A DNA stretch of 40,023 nt from an uncultured Gammaproteobacteria bacterium (GCA_913058135.1 CAJXPR010000021.1:1-40023), one strand, 5' to 3'; shown: positions 9,822-20,119, counted from the first letter of the stretch. Notes: generated from the sequence alone by a model not told the origin. Numbers and translations are program-made.

Positions 9822-10610
9822 ATGAGTGATCAGGTGCAACTGGCGGGGCTCAACGTATTGCTGACGCGACCACAGTTGCAGTCAGCAAGTCTGGTGGCGG
9901 CGATCGGTGATCGTGGCGGCCGGGTGTGTGAGGTGCCACTGATCGAGATCGAGCCGGTGACTGACCGCGAGGCCTGCGAAGTCATCAAGCGCCGGATATT
10001 GAGTCTCGACCAGTACCATGCAGCAATTTTCATCAGCACCAATGCCGCCCGCCTCGGATTGGAGTGGATTGATGCCTGGTGGCCGCAAGTGCCGACCGGG
10101 TTGTCTGCCTACGCGGTTGGGCCGGGCACGGCGAACGCGCTGAAGGTTCTGGACTGGCCGGTGTTCTATTCGGACCGGGGGGTAACCAGCGAACATCTGC
10201 TGGCATTGCCCGGCCTGCAGGACATCAATGGGCAGCGCATTGCCCTGTTCCGCGGCGTGGGAGGCCGGGAGCTGATTGCAGAGACGCTGCGGGATCGCGG
10301 CGCGACCGTCGACTATATCGAGCTGTACCATCGACGCACACCCGATTATGGCAGTGACATGCTGCTCGAGCTGATTGGGCAGCAGCACATCAACGCCATT
10401 GTTGTCACCAGCGCCCAGATCCTGGATGTGCTGTTGCATTTTTTACAAAACGATCCGACAGCAATCACCTCAATTCCGGTGATTGTACCGTCGGAGCGTA
10501 TCCGCCAGTATGCGCTGGATGCTGGTCTGGTGCGGGTCATCAACGCCGGTGGTGCGGATGACAAAACAGTATTGGAGGCGCTGGCAACCATCGCCAGCCC
10601 GACGAGGTAA
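9822..10610 (+). CDS. hemD: Uroporphyrinogen-III synthase
   Basis: 262 residues. It closes and inverts ring D of hydroxymethylbilane to give uroporphyrinogen III. The family diverges strongly in sequence, but LNVLLTRPQ at the start, FISTNAARLG, YAVGPGTANAL, ALFRGVGGRELIAETL and IVVTSAQIL in order are recognisable HemD motifs. Its place directly after hemC and 5 bases before hemX supports the call. It is cytosolic and probably cotranscribed with hemC. Confidence 0.94.
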   Translation: MSDQVQLAGLNVLLTRPQLQSASLVAAIGDRGGRVCEVPLIEIEPVTDREACEVIKRRILSLDQYHAAIFISTNAARLGLEWIDAWWPQVPTGLSAYAVGPGTANALKVLDWPVFYSDRGVTSEHLLALPGLQDINGQRIALFRGVGGRELIAETLRDRGATVDYIELYHRRTPDYGSDMLLELIGQQHINAIVVTSAQILDVLLHFLQNDPTAITSIPVIVPSERIRQYALDAGLVRVINAGGADDKTVLEALATIASPTR

Positions 10611-10615
10611 AACCC

Positions 10616-11881
10616 ATGTCCGACGCAGATCAGCCGATCACCGGTGAAGACCCGTTCCAGAGTCGCAGGAAACTGGATACATCGAGCGTGCTTGATGAAA
10701 TAGGCCGCAAGAACCACGCTGCTCCCAGGCGCAGCGGCACCGGCGCGGGTGCCAAAACGGCCATGGCCGTGCTGTTTGTGCTGGTGCTGTCGCTGGCGGG
10801 CGCCACCGGTTGGCTGGGTTACCAGCAGTGGCTGGCCCAGGATCGTGTCTCGCAGGCGGTGGCCGGTGTGCAGGCCGAGAATATTCGCCTGCAGCAGCTT
10901 ATGGCCGGACTGCGCACCGAGATGGAAACCGAGCGTGAGCGCCTGCAAACCGACCTGACTGAGCAGGCGGCCCTGTTGCGTGACGGCAATCGTGCCGTGC
11001 AGGCAGCACTGACTGAGGTGGATGAACAGGAGCAGATGGATCAGCAGCGCCTGAACCGCCTGCAGCAACAGGTCAGCAGGGATCTGAGCGATGTGCAGGG
11101 GCTGGTCACTGCGTTACAGCGTCAGGTGGGCAACCTGCAGCAACGGGACAGGCGCTGGCTGAATGCAGAGGCCAATTACCTGATGCGTCTGGCGCAACAG
11201 AAGCTGCAGCTGGAAACCGACCTTGCGTCCACAGTCCTGTTACTGCGCACCATCGAATCATTACTGGCCGATCAGGACGGTCTGCTGGTGGCCACCGCAC
11301 GACAGAATCTGGCAGATGACCTGCGTGCGCTGCAGAATGTCCGGTTGCCTGACCGCGCGGCTTTGTCGCAGCGGTTGTCGGCGTTGAGCGCTGAGCTTGA
11401 GCAGCTGACGCTGGCAGGATCGCGTCAGCAAGGTTATCAGGAACGCGTTCAGGAACAGTGGCAGCAAACTCCGGCCACGATGCAAGAGGGCAGTTGGCTG
11501 GACGCGGGCATCGCGCTGCTGCGCAGTATATTTGTCTGGCGGGAGTGGGAAGAAATGCCTGCGGACGTGTTACCCCCACAGCAGGAGAGTATTCTGAAAC
11601 AGCAATTGCAATTGCAGCTGGAGCAGGCACAACTGGCCATGCTGCAGGGTGACGAAATGTTGTATGAACAGGTGTTGGGGCAGGTCATCAGAAATCTGCA
11701 GCGGTATTTTGAAGCTGACGATGATCGCAGTCGTCAACTGTTGGCAGAACTGGAGCGTCTGCAGGCGGAAGAGTTGCAAGTGGCGCTGCCTGACCTGTCG
11801 GCGACGGCAGAACTGATTCGGCAGCTCGCCAGCTCCGCAGCGCCGATAATACCGACAGGCAGTGAGCCACCTCTTGACTGA
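10616..11881 (+). CDS. hemX: HemX family membrane protein
   Basis: 421 residues. About 40 polar residues are followed by one membrane helix (about 44-65, rich in Leu/Val/Ala) and a long Gln/Glu/Leu-rich coiled-coil region (about 75-160), then a helical periplasmic domain. This is the layout of HemX. Databases often label it uroporphyrinogen-III C-methyltransferase, but it lacks the methyltransferase fold and its role in haem synthesis is unclear; a scaffold or assembly role is inference. The ATG is 5 bases after hemD, so it belongs to the hem operon. Confidence 0.9.
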   Translation: MSDADQPITGEDPFQSRRKLDTSSVLDEIGRKNHAAPRRSGTGAGAKTAMAVLFVLVLSLAGATGWLGYQQWLAQDRVSQAVAGVQAENIRLQQLMAGLRTEMETERERLQTDLTEQAALLRDGNRAVQAALTEVDEQEQMDQQRLNRLQQQVSRDLSDVQGLVTALQRQVGNLQQRDRRWLNAEANYLMRLAQQKLQLETDLASTVLLLRTIESLLADQDGLLVATARQNLADDLRALQNVRLPDRAALSQRLSALSAELEQLTLAGSRQQGYQERVQEQWQQTPATMQEGSWLDAGIALLRSIFVWREWEEMPADVLPPQQESILKQQLQLQLEQAQLAMLQGDEMLYEQVLGQVIRNLQRYFEADDDRSRQLLAELERLQAEELQVALPDLSATAELIRQLASSAAPIIPTGSEPPLD

Positions 11882-11904
11882 CTGGCCGGGGACGGAGAGA
11901 TGAC

Positions 11905-12144
11905 ATGAAGAAGCTGTTTGTTCTGGTACTGCTGGCGCTGATTGCGGGTGTGGCCCTGGCTATTCAGTTGGCACGTGACCCGGGCTACATCTTGATCGCC
12001 TACGGTAACTACACCTTCGAAACCAGTCTGTTTGCGTTGCTGGTGGCGCTGCTGCTGCTCCTGGTTGTCATCAAGCTGGTGCTGAGCCTGTTGGGATGGC
12101 TTAATCCGATGCGTTGGGGTGCTGGTAAGCGCACTCGTTCTTGA
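11905..12144 (+). CDS. hemY: HemY N-terminal fragment (truncated)
   Basis: Only 79 residues. Two membrane helices (about 3-20 and 40-65) flank DPGYILIAYGNYTFETSL, which matches the N-terminal HemY domain. Normal HemY proteins are near 400 residues and carry a C-terminal TPR domain, which is absent. The frame stops with a short basic tail (GKRTRS), and 29 bases later the hairpin repeat at 12174 begins, followed by convergent ubiD. GGAGAG lies just ahead of the ATG, so it can be translated. It may be a functional two-helix remnant or a gene broken by a rearrangement at the repeat; the sequence alone cannot decide. Confidence 0.75.
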   Translation: MKKLFVLVLLALIAGVALAIQLARDPGYILIAYGNYTFETSLFALLVALLLLLVVIKLVLSLLGWLNPMRWGAGKRTRS

Positions 12145-12173
12145 GGGGCGCTGTTCCGGGCAGAATGTCATAG

Positions 12174-12379
12174 GTCAGTGAGGAGCTACCTGAACAAGGG
12201 GTGGGGTCGGCAAGCGACCGCACTCCCTTGTCCAGGCACCTCTCAGAGTCAGTGCAACTCTGCAGCACAACTTTGTTCGGGGTCGGTGCGGTCTGCAAGA
12301 ACGCTGCAGCAGGGGACGGCGTAAGGCGGGCGTGCGGTCGCTTGCCGACCCCACCCCGCTTTACGCTAGACCCGGGACG
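12174..12379 (+). repeat. Hairpin-rich repeat, left copy flanking ubiD
   Basis: A 206-base element beginning GTCAGTGAGGAGC and ending CCCGGGACG. The same element occurs inverted at 13904-14101. It contains two outward hairpins, at 12195-12230 (CAAGGG...CCCTTG outer stem, GGTCG/CGACC inner stem) and 12326-12359 (GCGGG...CCCGC). The hairpins and ends are well conserved between copies, while the spacer is not, except for AAGAACGCTGCAGCAGGG. It fills the gap between hemY and ubiD. No coding capacity is evident. Confidence 0.85.
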
Positions 12380-12406
12380 CGGGCACTTCCCGTCGTGCAA
12401 ACTCGA

Positions 12407-13870
12407 TCAGATGCCCAGCTCATCCCAGAGTGAATCGATCTTTTTCTTGACGCCTTCGTCCATGGTGATCGGCGTACCCCATTCGCGGGTGCTTTCGCCG
12501 GACCACTTGTTGGTGGCGTCCATGCCGATTTTGGAACCCAGGCCCGACACGGGCGACGCGAAGTCCAGGTAATCAATGGGAGTGTTTTCAATCATTATTG
12601 TGTCGCGTGCCGGATCCATGCGTGTTGTCATCGCCCAGATCACGTCCTGCCAGTTGCGGATATCAACGTCGTCGTCGGTGACAATGACAAATTTGGTATA
12701 CATGAACTGGCGCAGGAATGACCAGGCGCCCATCATCACGCGTTTGGCATGGCCGGGATACTGTTTGCGGATACTGATCACTGCCAGGCGATAGGAACAG
12801 CCTTCGGGCGGCAGATAAAAATCGACAATTTCCGGGTACTGCTTTTGCAGCAGGGGCACAAACACTTCATTGAGCGCTACACCGAGCATTGCCGGTTCGT
12901 CCGGTGGCCGGCCAGTGTAGGTGCTGTGATAAATCGGGTCCTTGCGATGGGTGATTTTTTTCACGGTAAAGACCGGGAATTTATCAACCTCATTGTAATA
13001 ACCGGTGTGGTCTCCGAACGGGCCTTCATCTGCCATGTCGTCCGGTTCGATGACGCCTTCCAGGACAAATTCGGCGCTGGCCGGCACCTGCAGATCATTG
13101 CTGATGCATTTGATGACTTCGGTTTTGCTGCCGCGTAGCAGGCCGGCAAAGGCATATTCCGATAGCGTGTCGGGGATGGGCGTCACTGTCGCCAGGATGG
13201 TGGCCGGGTCCGCGCCGATGGCGATGGACACCGGGAAACCTTCACCGGGATGTTTAAGCTGCCAGTCACGGAAATCCAGTGCGCCGCCGCGATGTGACAG
13301 CCAGCGCATGATCAGACGGTTTTTGCCGATCACCTGCATGCGATAGATGCCCAGGTTCTGTCGTTCTTTCTCTGGCCCGCGGGTAATCACCAGCGGCCAG
13401 GTTACCAGCGGACCGGCGTCACCGGGCCAGCAGGTCTGTACCGGCAACATGCCCAGATCAACATCCGCTTCATTGATCACGACATCCTGACACGGCGCTT
13501 TTTTGCGCACCGAGGGCGCGATGTTGAGCACCTGTTTGTAGGTCGGCAGATTCTGCCAGATATCTTTCCAGCCCTTGGGCGGGGTGGGTTCTTTCAAAAA
13601 TGCCAGCAGCGTGCCGACGTCACGTAATCCCTGCAGATCCTGCTGCCCCATGGCCAGCGCGATGCGGCGGGTGTTGCCAAACAGGTTGCCCAGCAAGGGA
13701 ATATCGGAACCAATGGGGTTTTCAAACAGCAGGGCCGGACCGCCAGCGCGCAGCGTGCGGTCACAAATCTCGGTTATTTCCAGGTTGGGGTCGACGGGGA
13801 CGGTGATGCGTTTGAGTTCGCCTTCAGATTCCAGCAGGGTGATGAATTCTCTGAGGTCTTTGAATGACAT
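12407..13870 (-). CDS. ubiD: UbiD decarboxylase (4-hydroxy-3-polyprenylbenzoate)
   Basis: 487 residues, full length. It removes the carboxyl group of 4-hydroxy-3-polyprenylbenzoate in ubiquinone synthesis, using prenylated FMN supplied by UbiX and a metal. [19 protein letters not shown] at the start, [23 protein letters not shown] and the C-terminal [11 protein letters not shown] are typical. AGGAAG precedes the ATG. It follows rho on the same strand as in Pseudomonas. Unusually, both flanks carry inverted copies of a ~200-base hairpin repeat. Confidence 0.97.
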   Translation of the reverse strand: MSFKDLREFITLLESEGELKRITVPVDPNLEITEICDRTLRAGGPALLFENPIGSDIPLLGNLFGNTRRIALAMGQQDLQGLRDVGTLLAFLKEPTPPKGWKDIWQNLPTYKQVLNIAPSVRKKAPCQDVVINEADVDLGMLPVQTCWPGDAGPLVTWPLVITRGPEKERQNLGIYRMQVIGKNRLIMRWLSHRGGALDFRDWQLKHPGEGFPVSIAIGADPATILATVTPIPDTLSEYAFAGLLRGSKTEVIKCISNDLQVPASAEFVLEGVIEPDDMADEGPFGDHTGYYNEVDKFPVFTVKKITHRKDPIYHSTYTGRPPDEPAMLGVALNEVFVPLLQKQYPEIVDFYLPPEGCSYRLAVISIRKQYPGHAKRVMMGAWSFLRQFMYTKFVIVTDDDVDIRNWQDVIWAMTTRMDPARDTIMIENTPIDYLDFASPVSGLGSKIGMDATNKWSGESTREWGTPITMDEGVKKKIDSLWDELGI

Positions 13871-13903
13871 TGTTTCTTCCTGGCTTGTATTGAATCGAGG
13901 TAG

Positions 13904-14101
13904 CGTCCCGGGTCCAGATTAAAGCGGGGTGGGGTCGGCCAGCGACCGCACACCCGCTTGAATCTGAACCCTGCTGCAGCGTTCTTTTTAGCCACGCTGC
14001 GAAGGAAAGTCGCAGTCTTGCGCCGGCCTGGAGAGCTGTCTGGGCAAGGGAGTGCGGTCGCTTGCCGACCCCACCCCTTGTTCAGGCGGCTCCTCACTGA
14101 C
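13904..14101 (-). repeat. Hairpin-rich repeat, right copy flanking ubiD (inverted)
   Basis: A 198-base inverted counterpart of 12174-12379. Read on the minus strand it starts GTCAGTGAGGAGC and ends CCCGGGACG. Its hairpins are at 13922-13959 and 14045-14080. It fills most of the 322-base gap between ubiD and rho (13871-14192); the remainder holds a CCGTCCCCTTTAC motif at 14162-14174 and no gene. Confidence 0.85.
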
Positions 14102-14192
14102 CCTTACGGAGCTGCTGGGGAAAGGGATGACGAACCGATACGGAAGATCGGTCAAAATCCCTCCGTCCCCTTTACGTTTCAGGCAGCTTAAA

Positions 14193-15452
14193 TTACTTGC
14201 GCTTCATCATGTTGAAGAACTCATCGTTGGTCTTGCTGTCCTTCAGCTTGTCCAGGATGAACTCGGCGGCCTGCACGTCTTCCATGGTGCTGAGAATCTT
14301 GCGCAGAATCCACATGCGTTGCAGTTCTTCTTCCGACGTCAGCAGTTCTTCGCGGCGGGTGCCGGAGCGTCGAACGTTGATGGCGGGGTAGATGCGCTTT
14401 TCAGCGATCTTTCGGTCAAGATGGATTTCCATATTGCCCGTACCCTTGAATTCTTCGTAGATCACTTCGTCCATCTTCGAGCCGGTTTCCACCAGCGCCG
14501 TGGCGATAATGGTCAGGCTGCCGCCTTCTTCCAGATTACGCGCAGCGCCGAAGAAACGCTTGGGGCGTTCCAGTGCGTGTGCGTCGACACCACCGGTCAG
14601 TACTTTGCCTGACGATGGCACGATGGTGTTGTAGGCACGGGCCAGGCGCGTGATCGAGTCGAGCAGAATAACCACGTCCTCTTTGTGTTCTACCAGACGC
14701 TTGGCTTTTTCAATAACCATCTCGGCCACCTGCACGTGACGCGCCGGTGGCTCGTCAAACGTACTGGCAACCACTTCACCGCGCACGGAGCGCTGCATGT
14801 CGGTCACTTCTTCCGGGCGCTCGTCAATCAGCAGCACGATAAGACGACATTCAGGATTGTTGCGGGTGATGGACTGGGCGATGTTCTGCAGCAGCAGTGT
14901 TTTACCGGCTTTGGGTGGAGAGACGATGAGGCCGCGCTGGCCTTTGCCGATAGGTGCTGTCAGATCAATGATACGTGCGCTGAGGTCTTCGGTGCTGCCG
15001 TTGCCCAGTTCCAGTTTCAGGCGTTCGGTGGGGAACAGTGGGGTCAGGTTTTCAAAAAGGATTTTGTGTTTCGAGTTTTCCGGTTTGGCAAAATTGACTT
15101 CAGCAATCTTTAGCAGGGCAAAGTATCGCTCGCCATCTTTGGGCGGCCGGATCTTGCCTTCAATCGTGTCGCCCGTACGCAGGTTGAAGCGTCTGATCTG
15201 GCTGGGAGACACATAGATGTCATCGGGACCTGCCAGGTAAGAGGAATCGGCCGAGCGTAGAAAGCCAAAGCCATCCGCGAGAATTTCCAGCACGCCATCG
15301 CCGCTGATGTCCTCGCCGTTCTTGGCGTGTTTCTTCAGGATAGCAAAGATGATGTCTTGTTTGCGGGTGCGGGAGAGGTTTTCGAGGCCCATTTCCACGG
15401 CGGTTTCGAGAAGCTGGGCAATGGGTTGCTTTTTAAGATCGGTAAGATTCAT
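14193..15452 (-). CDS. rho: Transcription termination factor Rho
   Basis: 419 residues, the same size as the E. coli protein. It is a hexameric RNA-dependent ATPase that ends transcription. N-terminal [16 protein letters not shown] is typical. The RNA-binding cold-shock domain includes [10 protein letters not shown] and [16 protein letters not shown], the Walker A is [15 protein letters not shown], the Walker B is [16 protein letters not shown], and the Q/R loop region includes [14 protein letters not shown]. It is downstream of trxA, as in E. coli and Pseudomonas. No clear Shine-Dalgarno precedes the ATG. The 338-base leader may serve Rho autoregulation, as known in other bacteria. Confidence 0.98.
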   Translation of the reverse strand: MNLTDLKKQPIAQLLETAVEMGLENLSRTRKQDIIFAILKKHAKNGEDISGDGVLEILADGFGFLRSADSSYLAGPDDIYVSPSQIRRFNLRTGDTIEGKIRPPKDGERYFALLKIAEVNFAKPENSKHKILFENLTPLFPTERLKLELGNGSTEDLSARIIDLTAPIGKGQRGLIVSPPKAGKTLLLQNIAQSITRNNPECRLIVLLIDERPEEVTDMQRSVRGEVVASTFDEPPARHVQVAEMVIEKAKRLVEHKEDVVILLDSITRLARAYNTIVPSSGKVLTGGVDAHALERPKRFFGAARNLEEGGSLTIIATALVETGSKMDEVIYEEFKGTGNMEIHLDRKIAEKRIYPAINVRRSGTRREELLTSEEELQRMWILRKILSTMEDVQAAEFILDKLKDSKTNDEFFNMMKRK

Positions 15453-15790
15453 AGGCTAGGTTTTTAGTTTCTTTTGGGATACAGGAAGTCTGTAACGGGC
15501 AGCGCAGCCGAAGCACATATAACGAAGGTATGAGTACAGGCTGGGTGCCGCTCTGGTTTAAGGATCAGGTTTAAAAAGTCGGGTTTAAAATCGGGCTTTG
15601 TAAAGTCGGATTCAACTCAAGGATTCTGGTTTGGTATCGTTCGGGTAAGAGACTAGAATCCGCGCCGCCGAAACGGGGATGCGGCTGAATATAAATGCTT
15701 ATAACGCCCCTGTCTACAAAAATCTGCATTATTTTTCCACCCTGGTGTCGACTGCAAATGACACAGTAACACCAGGGAGGAATTGAACAA
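15453..15790 (-). promoter_or_regulatory. rho leader and trxA-rho spacer
   Basis: 338 bases without a gene. A possible rho promoter on the minus strand has TAGACA (15711-15716), a 17-base spacer and TATATT (15688-15693). This would give a leader of about 230 bases. Inside it, 15565-15615 carries imperfect short repeats of the form GTTTAAAAAGTCGG / GTTTAAAATCGGG / TTGTAAAGTCGG. An inverted repeat (CCCTGGTGT, 15740-15748; ACACCAGGG, 15769-15777) sits just after trxA, but no T run follows it, so it is not a standard intrinsic terminator. Confidence 0.4.
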
Positions 15791-16117
15791 TCAGATCACG
15801 CTGTCTATGAACGCGGCGAGCTGGGATTTAGACAGGGCGCCAACTTTGGTGCCCTCAATTTGACCATTTTTGAAAATAATCAGCGTCGGGATGCCGCGCA
15901 CGCCATAACGCGGTGCGGTGTCCGGATTTGAGTCAATGTTCAGCTTGCAGATCTTCAGGCGGCCGGAATATTCCTCTGACAGCTCGTCCAGCACGGGAGC
16001 GATCATTTTGCAGGGGCCGCACCATTCAGCCCAGAAATCGACCATGACCGGGCCATCGGCTTTCAATACATCTTGTTCGAAACTCGCGTCAGTTGTGTGA
16101 ACGATTTTGTCGCTCAT
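15791..16117 (-). CDS. trxA: Thioredoxin
   Basis: 108 residues with the active site [10 protein letters not shown] and the cis-Pro loop GIPTLIIF. It is the general cytosolic disulfide reductase, reduced by thioredoxin reductase. I chose the ATG at 16117 because AAGGA lies about 9 bases upstream and [17 protein letters not shown] matches the family start; a longer in-frame extension upstream has no such support. It precedes rho, as in many gammaproteobacteria. Confidence 0.98.
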   Translation of the reverse strand: MSDKIVHTTDASFEQDVLKADGPVMVDFWAEWCGPCKMIAPVLDELSEEYSGRLKICKLNIDSNPDTAPRYGVRGIPTLIIFKNGQIEGTKVGALSKSQLAAFIDSVI

Positions 16118-16209
16118 AGGACATTCCTTCATTGTTGGGTCAGGGTAAGCATCATGCCTCGGGTTAAACAAGAGGAGCTTGAGCGGCTTAATGACGGGCT
16201 GGGTTCATT

Positions 16210-17309
<1,100 letters not shown>

Positions 17310-17359
17310 TCATTGTTAAGGGGCTGACTGGTAACAAAAACTATAGCACAGCGTCCTAT

Positions 17360-17446
17360 GGGATCAAAAACCGTCCCCAGCGGCGGGATCAAAAACCGGC
17401 CCCAGCGGCCGGCCAAATCGGGAAATCGGGAAATCGGGAAATCGGG
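17360..17446 (+). repeat. Two tandem repeats in the leader of the flavoprotein fusion gene
   Basis: A 25-base unit (GGGATCAAAAACC then GTCCCCAGCGGC) is repeated head to tail at 17360-17384 and 17385-17409, differing at one base. Six bases on, the octamer AAATCGGG is repeated four times perfectly at 17415-17446 and runs straight into the ribosome site (GGGAG) ahead of the ATG at 17453. Confidence 0.92.
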
Positions 17447-17452
17447 AGAAAC

Positions 17453-19588
17453 ATGAATAAAACCAGATGGGCTGTGGTGGCCCTCCTAGTTGCCGCAGTC
17501 GTTGCCTACATCAGCCTGGACCTGGGTCAGTACCTGACCCTGGCCTACGTCCAGTCGCAGCTCGATACACTGCGCGATATCAGCAGCCGGAACTTTGCGC
17601 TGGCCGCAGGAGCCTATTTTGTCATTTATGTGGTGGTGACGGCGCTGTCATTGCCCGGTGCCGCCATTATGACGCTGCTGGGCGGGGCGATCTTCGGCCT
17701 TGGCTGGGGGCTGGTGCTGGTGTCGTTCGCCAGCAGTGTGGGCGCGACCCTTGCGTTTCTGGTATCGCGGCTGCTGCTGCGAGACTGGGTGCAAAACCGT
17801 TTTGGCAACTCGCTGAAAACCATCAATAAGGGTGTTGAACGGGACGGCGCGTTTTATCTGTTCAGCCTGCGTCTGGTGCCGGTGTTTCCGTTTTTCCTGA
17901 TCAATCTGGTGATGGGTCTGACGCCGCTCAAAACCTTTACCTTTTACTGGGTCAGTCAGGTTGGCATGTTGCTGGGCACCGCGGTTTACGTCAACGCCGG
18001 CGTGGAGCTGGGCGAGCTCAGTTCACTTGGCGGGCTGCTCAGTGCTGACCTGATTCTGTCGTTTGTATTGCTGGCGGCAATGCCGTGGCTGGGCAAGGCC
18101 GTCATTGCCGTCATCCGACGTAACCGCCTGGCCAGAGCCTATAAAAAGCCGGCGAAGTTTGATACCAACCTGGTCGTAATCGGTGCCGGCTCTGGGGGGC
18201 TGGTGGCGTCCATTGTGGCGGCCGGCGCCAAGGCCAGCGTGACTCTGATTGAAAAACACAAGATGGGTGGCGATTGCCTGAACACTGGCTGCGTGCCCAG
18301 TAAATCGCTGATCGCCAGCGCCAAGGTAGCCGAGACCATCCGGCAGGCGGAAGCGTTTGGTATCAAGGATGCCGGTGGACAGGTGGATTTTGCCGCAGTG
18401 ATGGAACGGGTGCAGGGCGTCATCAAAACCATTGAGCCCCACGACTCGGTGGAACGTTTTACCTCGCTGGGCGTTGATTGTGTGCAGGGTGAGGCATTCA
18501 TCCGTTCTCCCTGGACGGTTGAGGTCAATGGCCGCACCATCAACACCCGTGCAATTATTGTTGCTACCGGCGCCCGTCCGATGATTCCCGAGGTGCCAGG
18601 TCTGGCCGATATCAGTTATCTGCATTCGGATAATGTCTGGGAGCTGCGCGAACTGCCCAAACGACTGCTAGTGCTGGGCGGTGGGCCTATCGGTTGCGAG
18701 CTGGCGCAGGCCTTTGCCAGGCTCGGGTCCGAAGTGACGTTACTGGACCGCGCGGAACACCTGATGGGCCGCGAAGATGAGGACGCCTCGAGCATAATCG
18801 AGCAGGCCTTCCGTGAGCGTGGCATAACGCTGCTGCTTGGACATGAAATGAAACATTTCCGCGCCGGTGACGCCGGAGATCTGCTGACCGCAACCGCACC
18901 CGATGGAACCGACCGGGACATCGGTTTTGACAAGGTACTGGTGGCCCTGGGACGCAAACCCAATGTCGAAGGCTTCGGTCTGGAGGAGCTGAAAGTACCG
19001 CTCACCGAGCGCGGATCTATCCAGGTCGACAGCGCCATGCGCACGGCTTACCCCAGTATTCTGGCCTGCGGCGACGTCGCCGGTCCCTATCAGTTTACCC
19101 ACATGGCATCGTTTCAGGCATGGTACGCAACACTCAACGCGCTGGCCGGAGCCCTGAAAACGTTTCGTGCCGATTACCGGGTGGTGCCGCACGCTACGTT
19201 TACCGATCCCGAAGTGGCACGCGTGGGACTGAACGAGAAGGAAGCGCGGGAACAGGATATCGACTATGAATTGACGCGCTACGACCTGGATCATCTGGAC
19301 CGGGCGCTGGCCGATGGCCATGCACATGGCTTCGTCAAGGTGCTGACCGTGCCGGGCAGCGACCGGATTCTGGGCGCCAGTATTGTCGGCCCACATGCCG
19401 GGGAGCTGATCGGCAGTTTTGTGTTTGCCATGACCCATAACATGGGCCTGAAAAAGATCGCCGGCACCACGCATATCTACCCGACACTGCTGGAAGCCAA
19501 CCGCTTTACGGCCAACGCCTGGCGTAGCGCCCGCGTGCCGGCAAAACTCATGCCCTGGGCCGAGCGCTATTTCCGTGCCCGCTTGTGA
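17453..19588 (+). CDS. TVP38/TMEM64 (DedA-like) membrane domain fused to a FAD disulfide oxidoreductase
   Basis: 711 residues. The first ~220 hold several membrane helices of the TVP38/TMEM64 (SNARE-associated) family, including the glycine-rich GAAIMTLLGGAIFGLGWG segment. From about residue 238 a pyridine nucleotide-disulfide oxidoreductase begins: FAD motif VIGAGSGGLVAS, redox pair GGDCLNTGCVPSKS (Cys 275 and 280), NAD(P) motif LGGGPIGCELAQAF, second FAD motif ILACGDVAG, and the C-terminal HIYPTLLEANR with the catalytic His. This half resembles mercuric reductase and dihydrolipoamide dehydrogenase, but no metal-binding N-terminal domain is present. It probably moves electrons from NAD(P)H at the membrane; the acceptor is unknown. 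I chose the ATG at 17453 because GGGAG is just upstream and the protein starts with a membrane helix. Confidence 0.92.
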   Translation: MNKTRWAVVALLVAAVVAYISLDLGQYLTLAYVQSQLDTLRDISSRNFALAAGAYFVIYVVVTALSLPGAAIMTLLGGAIFGLGWGLVLVSFASSVGATLAFLVSRLLLRDWVQNRFGNSLKTINKGVERDGAFYLFSLRLVPVFPFFLINLVMGLTPLKTFTFYWVSQVGMLLGTAVYVNAGVELGELSSLGGLLSADLILSFVLLAAMPWLGKAVIAVIRRNRLARAYKKPAKFDTNLVVIGAGSGGLVASIVAAGAKASVTLIEKHKMGGDCLNTGCVPSKSLIASAKVAETIRQAEAFGIKDAGGQVDFAAVMERVQGVIKTIEPHDSVERFTSLGVDCVQGEAFIRSPWTVEVNGRTINTRAIIVATGARPMIPEVPGLADISYLHSDNVWELRELPKRLLVLGGGPIGCELAQAFARLGSEVTLLDRAEHLMGREDEDASSIIEQAFRERGITLLLGHEMKHFRAGDAGDLLTATAPDGTDRDIGFDKVLVALGRKPNVEGFGLEELKVPLTERGSIQVDSAMRTAYPSILACGDVAGPYQFTHMASFQAWYATLNALAGALKTFRADYRVVPHATFTDPEVARVGLNEKEAREQDIDYELTRYDLDHLDRALADGHAHGFVKVLTVPGSDRILGASIVGPHAGELIGSFVFAMTHNMGLKKIAGTTHIYPTLLEANRFTANAWRSARVPAKLMPWAERYFRARL

Positions 19589-19648
19589 CCGGTCCCGCAT
19601 TGATGGCTGCAGTGCCGGCCTGGCAAGAAAAGATGGGGTGAGACAGCG

Positions 19649-20119
19649 TTAGCGCTGTATCACGAAAGATGTGAAGTACAGGTTGATCACCTGGCTGGAA
19701 GCGCCCGGACCTTCCAGCAGGTCCAGCGCCTGCTTGATCTCGTTAATGGCATCGGTGCGCAGCTGTTCCTTGCCCCGTATGGACGTCAGGTCTTCCTCCA
19801 GCTGTGAGGACAGCAGCGTGACCAGGCGGTTGCGGATATACGGCAGATGGCGATCCAGCATGGCCGCTGAGCCGGGCTGGATGCGCACCGTGACGTCGGA
19901 CTTCAGGTACTTGAGGCGGCCGGCGCCGTCATAGTTGGTGATAAAGCTTGGCCCCAGGCTGTAATAAATCAGGTCGGCCATGCCGCTGCCCGCTTCCCCG
20001 TCATCCGGAGCGGCGGCCGCTGCGGCCAGCACCGTGGGCGTCAGCCACAGAGCCGCCAGTAATCCGGTCAGGGCCAGCCAGGATTTGCGGCGTTGTTGTA
20101 TTTTAGTAATACTAATCAA
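19649..20119 (-). CDS. FliL-like protein with signal peptide, outside a flagellar operon
   Basis: 156 residues. A basic start (QQRRKS), a hydrophobic stretch ending TVLAAAAAAP (about residues 15-36), then a domain with YYSLGPSFITNYDG, LKSDVTVRI, a helix with LVTLLSSQLEEDLTSIRGKEQLR, and the final VINLYFTSFVIQR. This matches the C-terminal domain of flagellar basal body-associated FliL, which acts on the stator. No flagellar genes are nearby, so it may be a non-flagellar paralogue in the periplasm. The start appears to be TTG at 20119 with only a weak ribosome site (GGATAA); no ATG is available before the signal peptide. Confidence 0.75.
   Translation of the reverse strand: MISITKIQQRRKSWLALTGLLAALWLTPTVLAAAAAAPDDGEAGSGMADLIYYSLGPSFITNYDGAGRLKYLKSDVTVRIQPGSAAMLDRHLPYIRNRLVTLLSSQLEEDLTSIRGKEQLRTDAINEIKQALDLLEGPGASSQVINLYFTSFVIQR

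Noticed and set aside
15740-15777. Intrinsic terminator after trxA
   Set aside because: A stem is present, but the loop is long and no T run follows on either strand.
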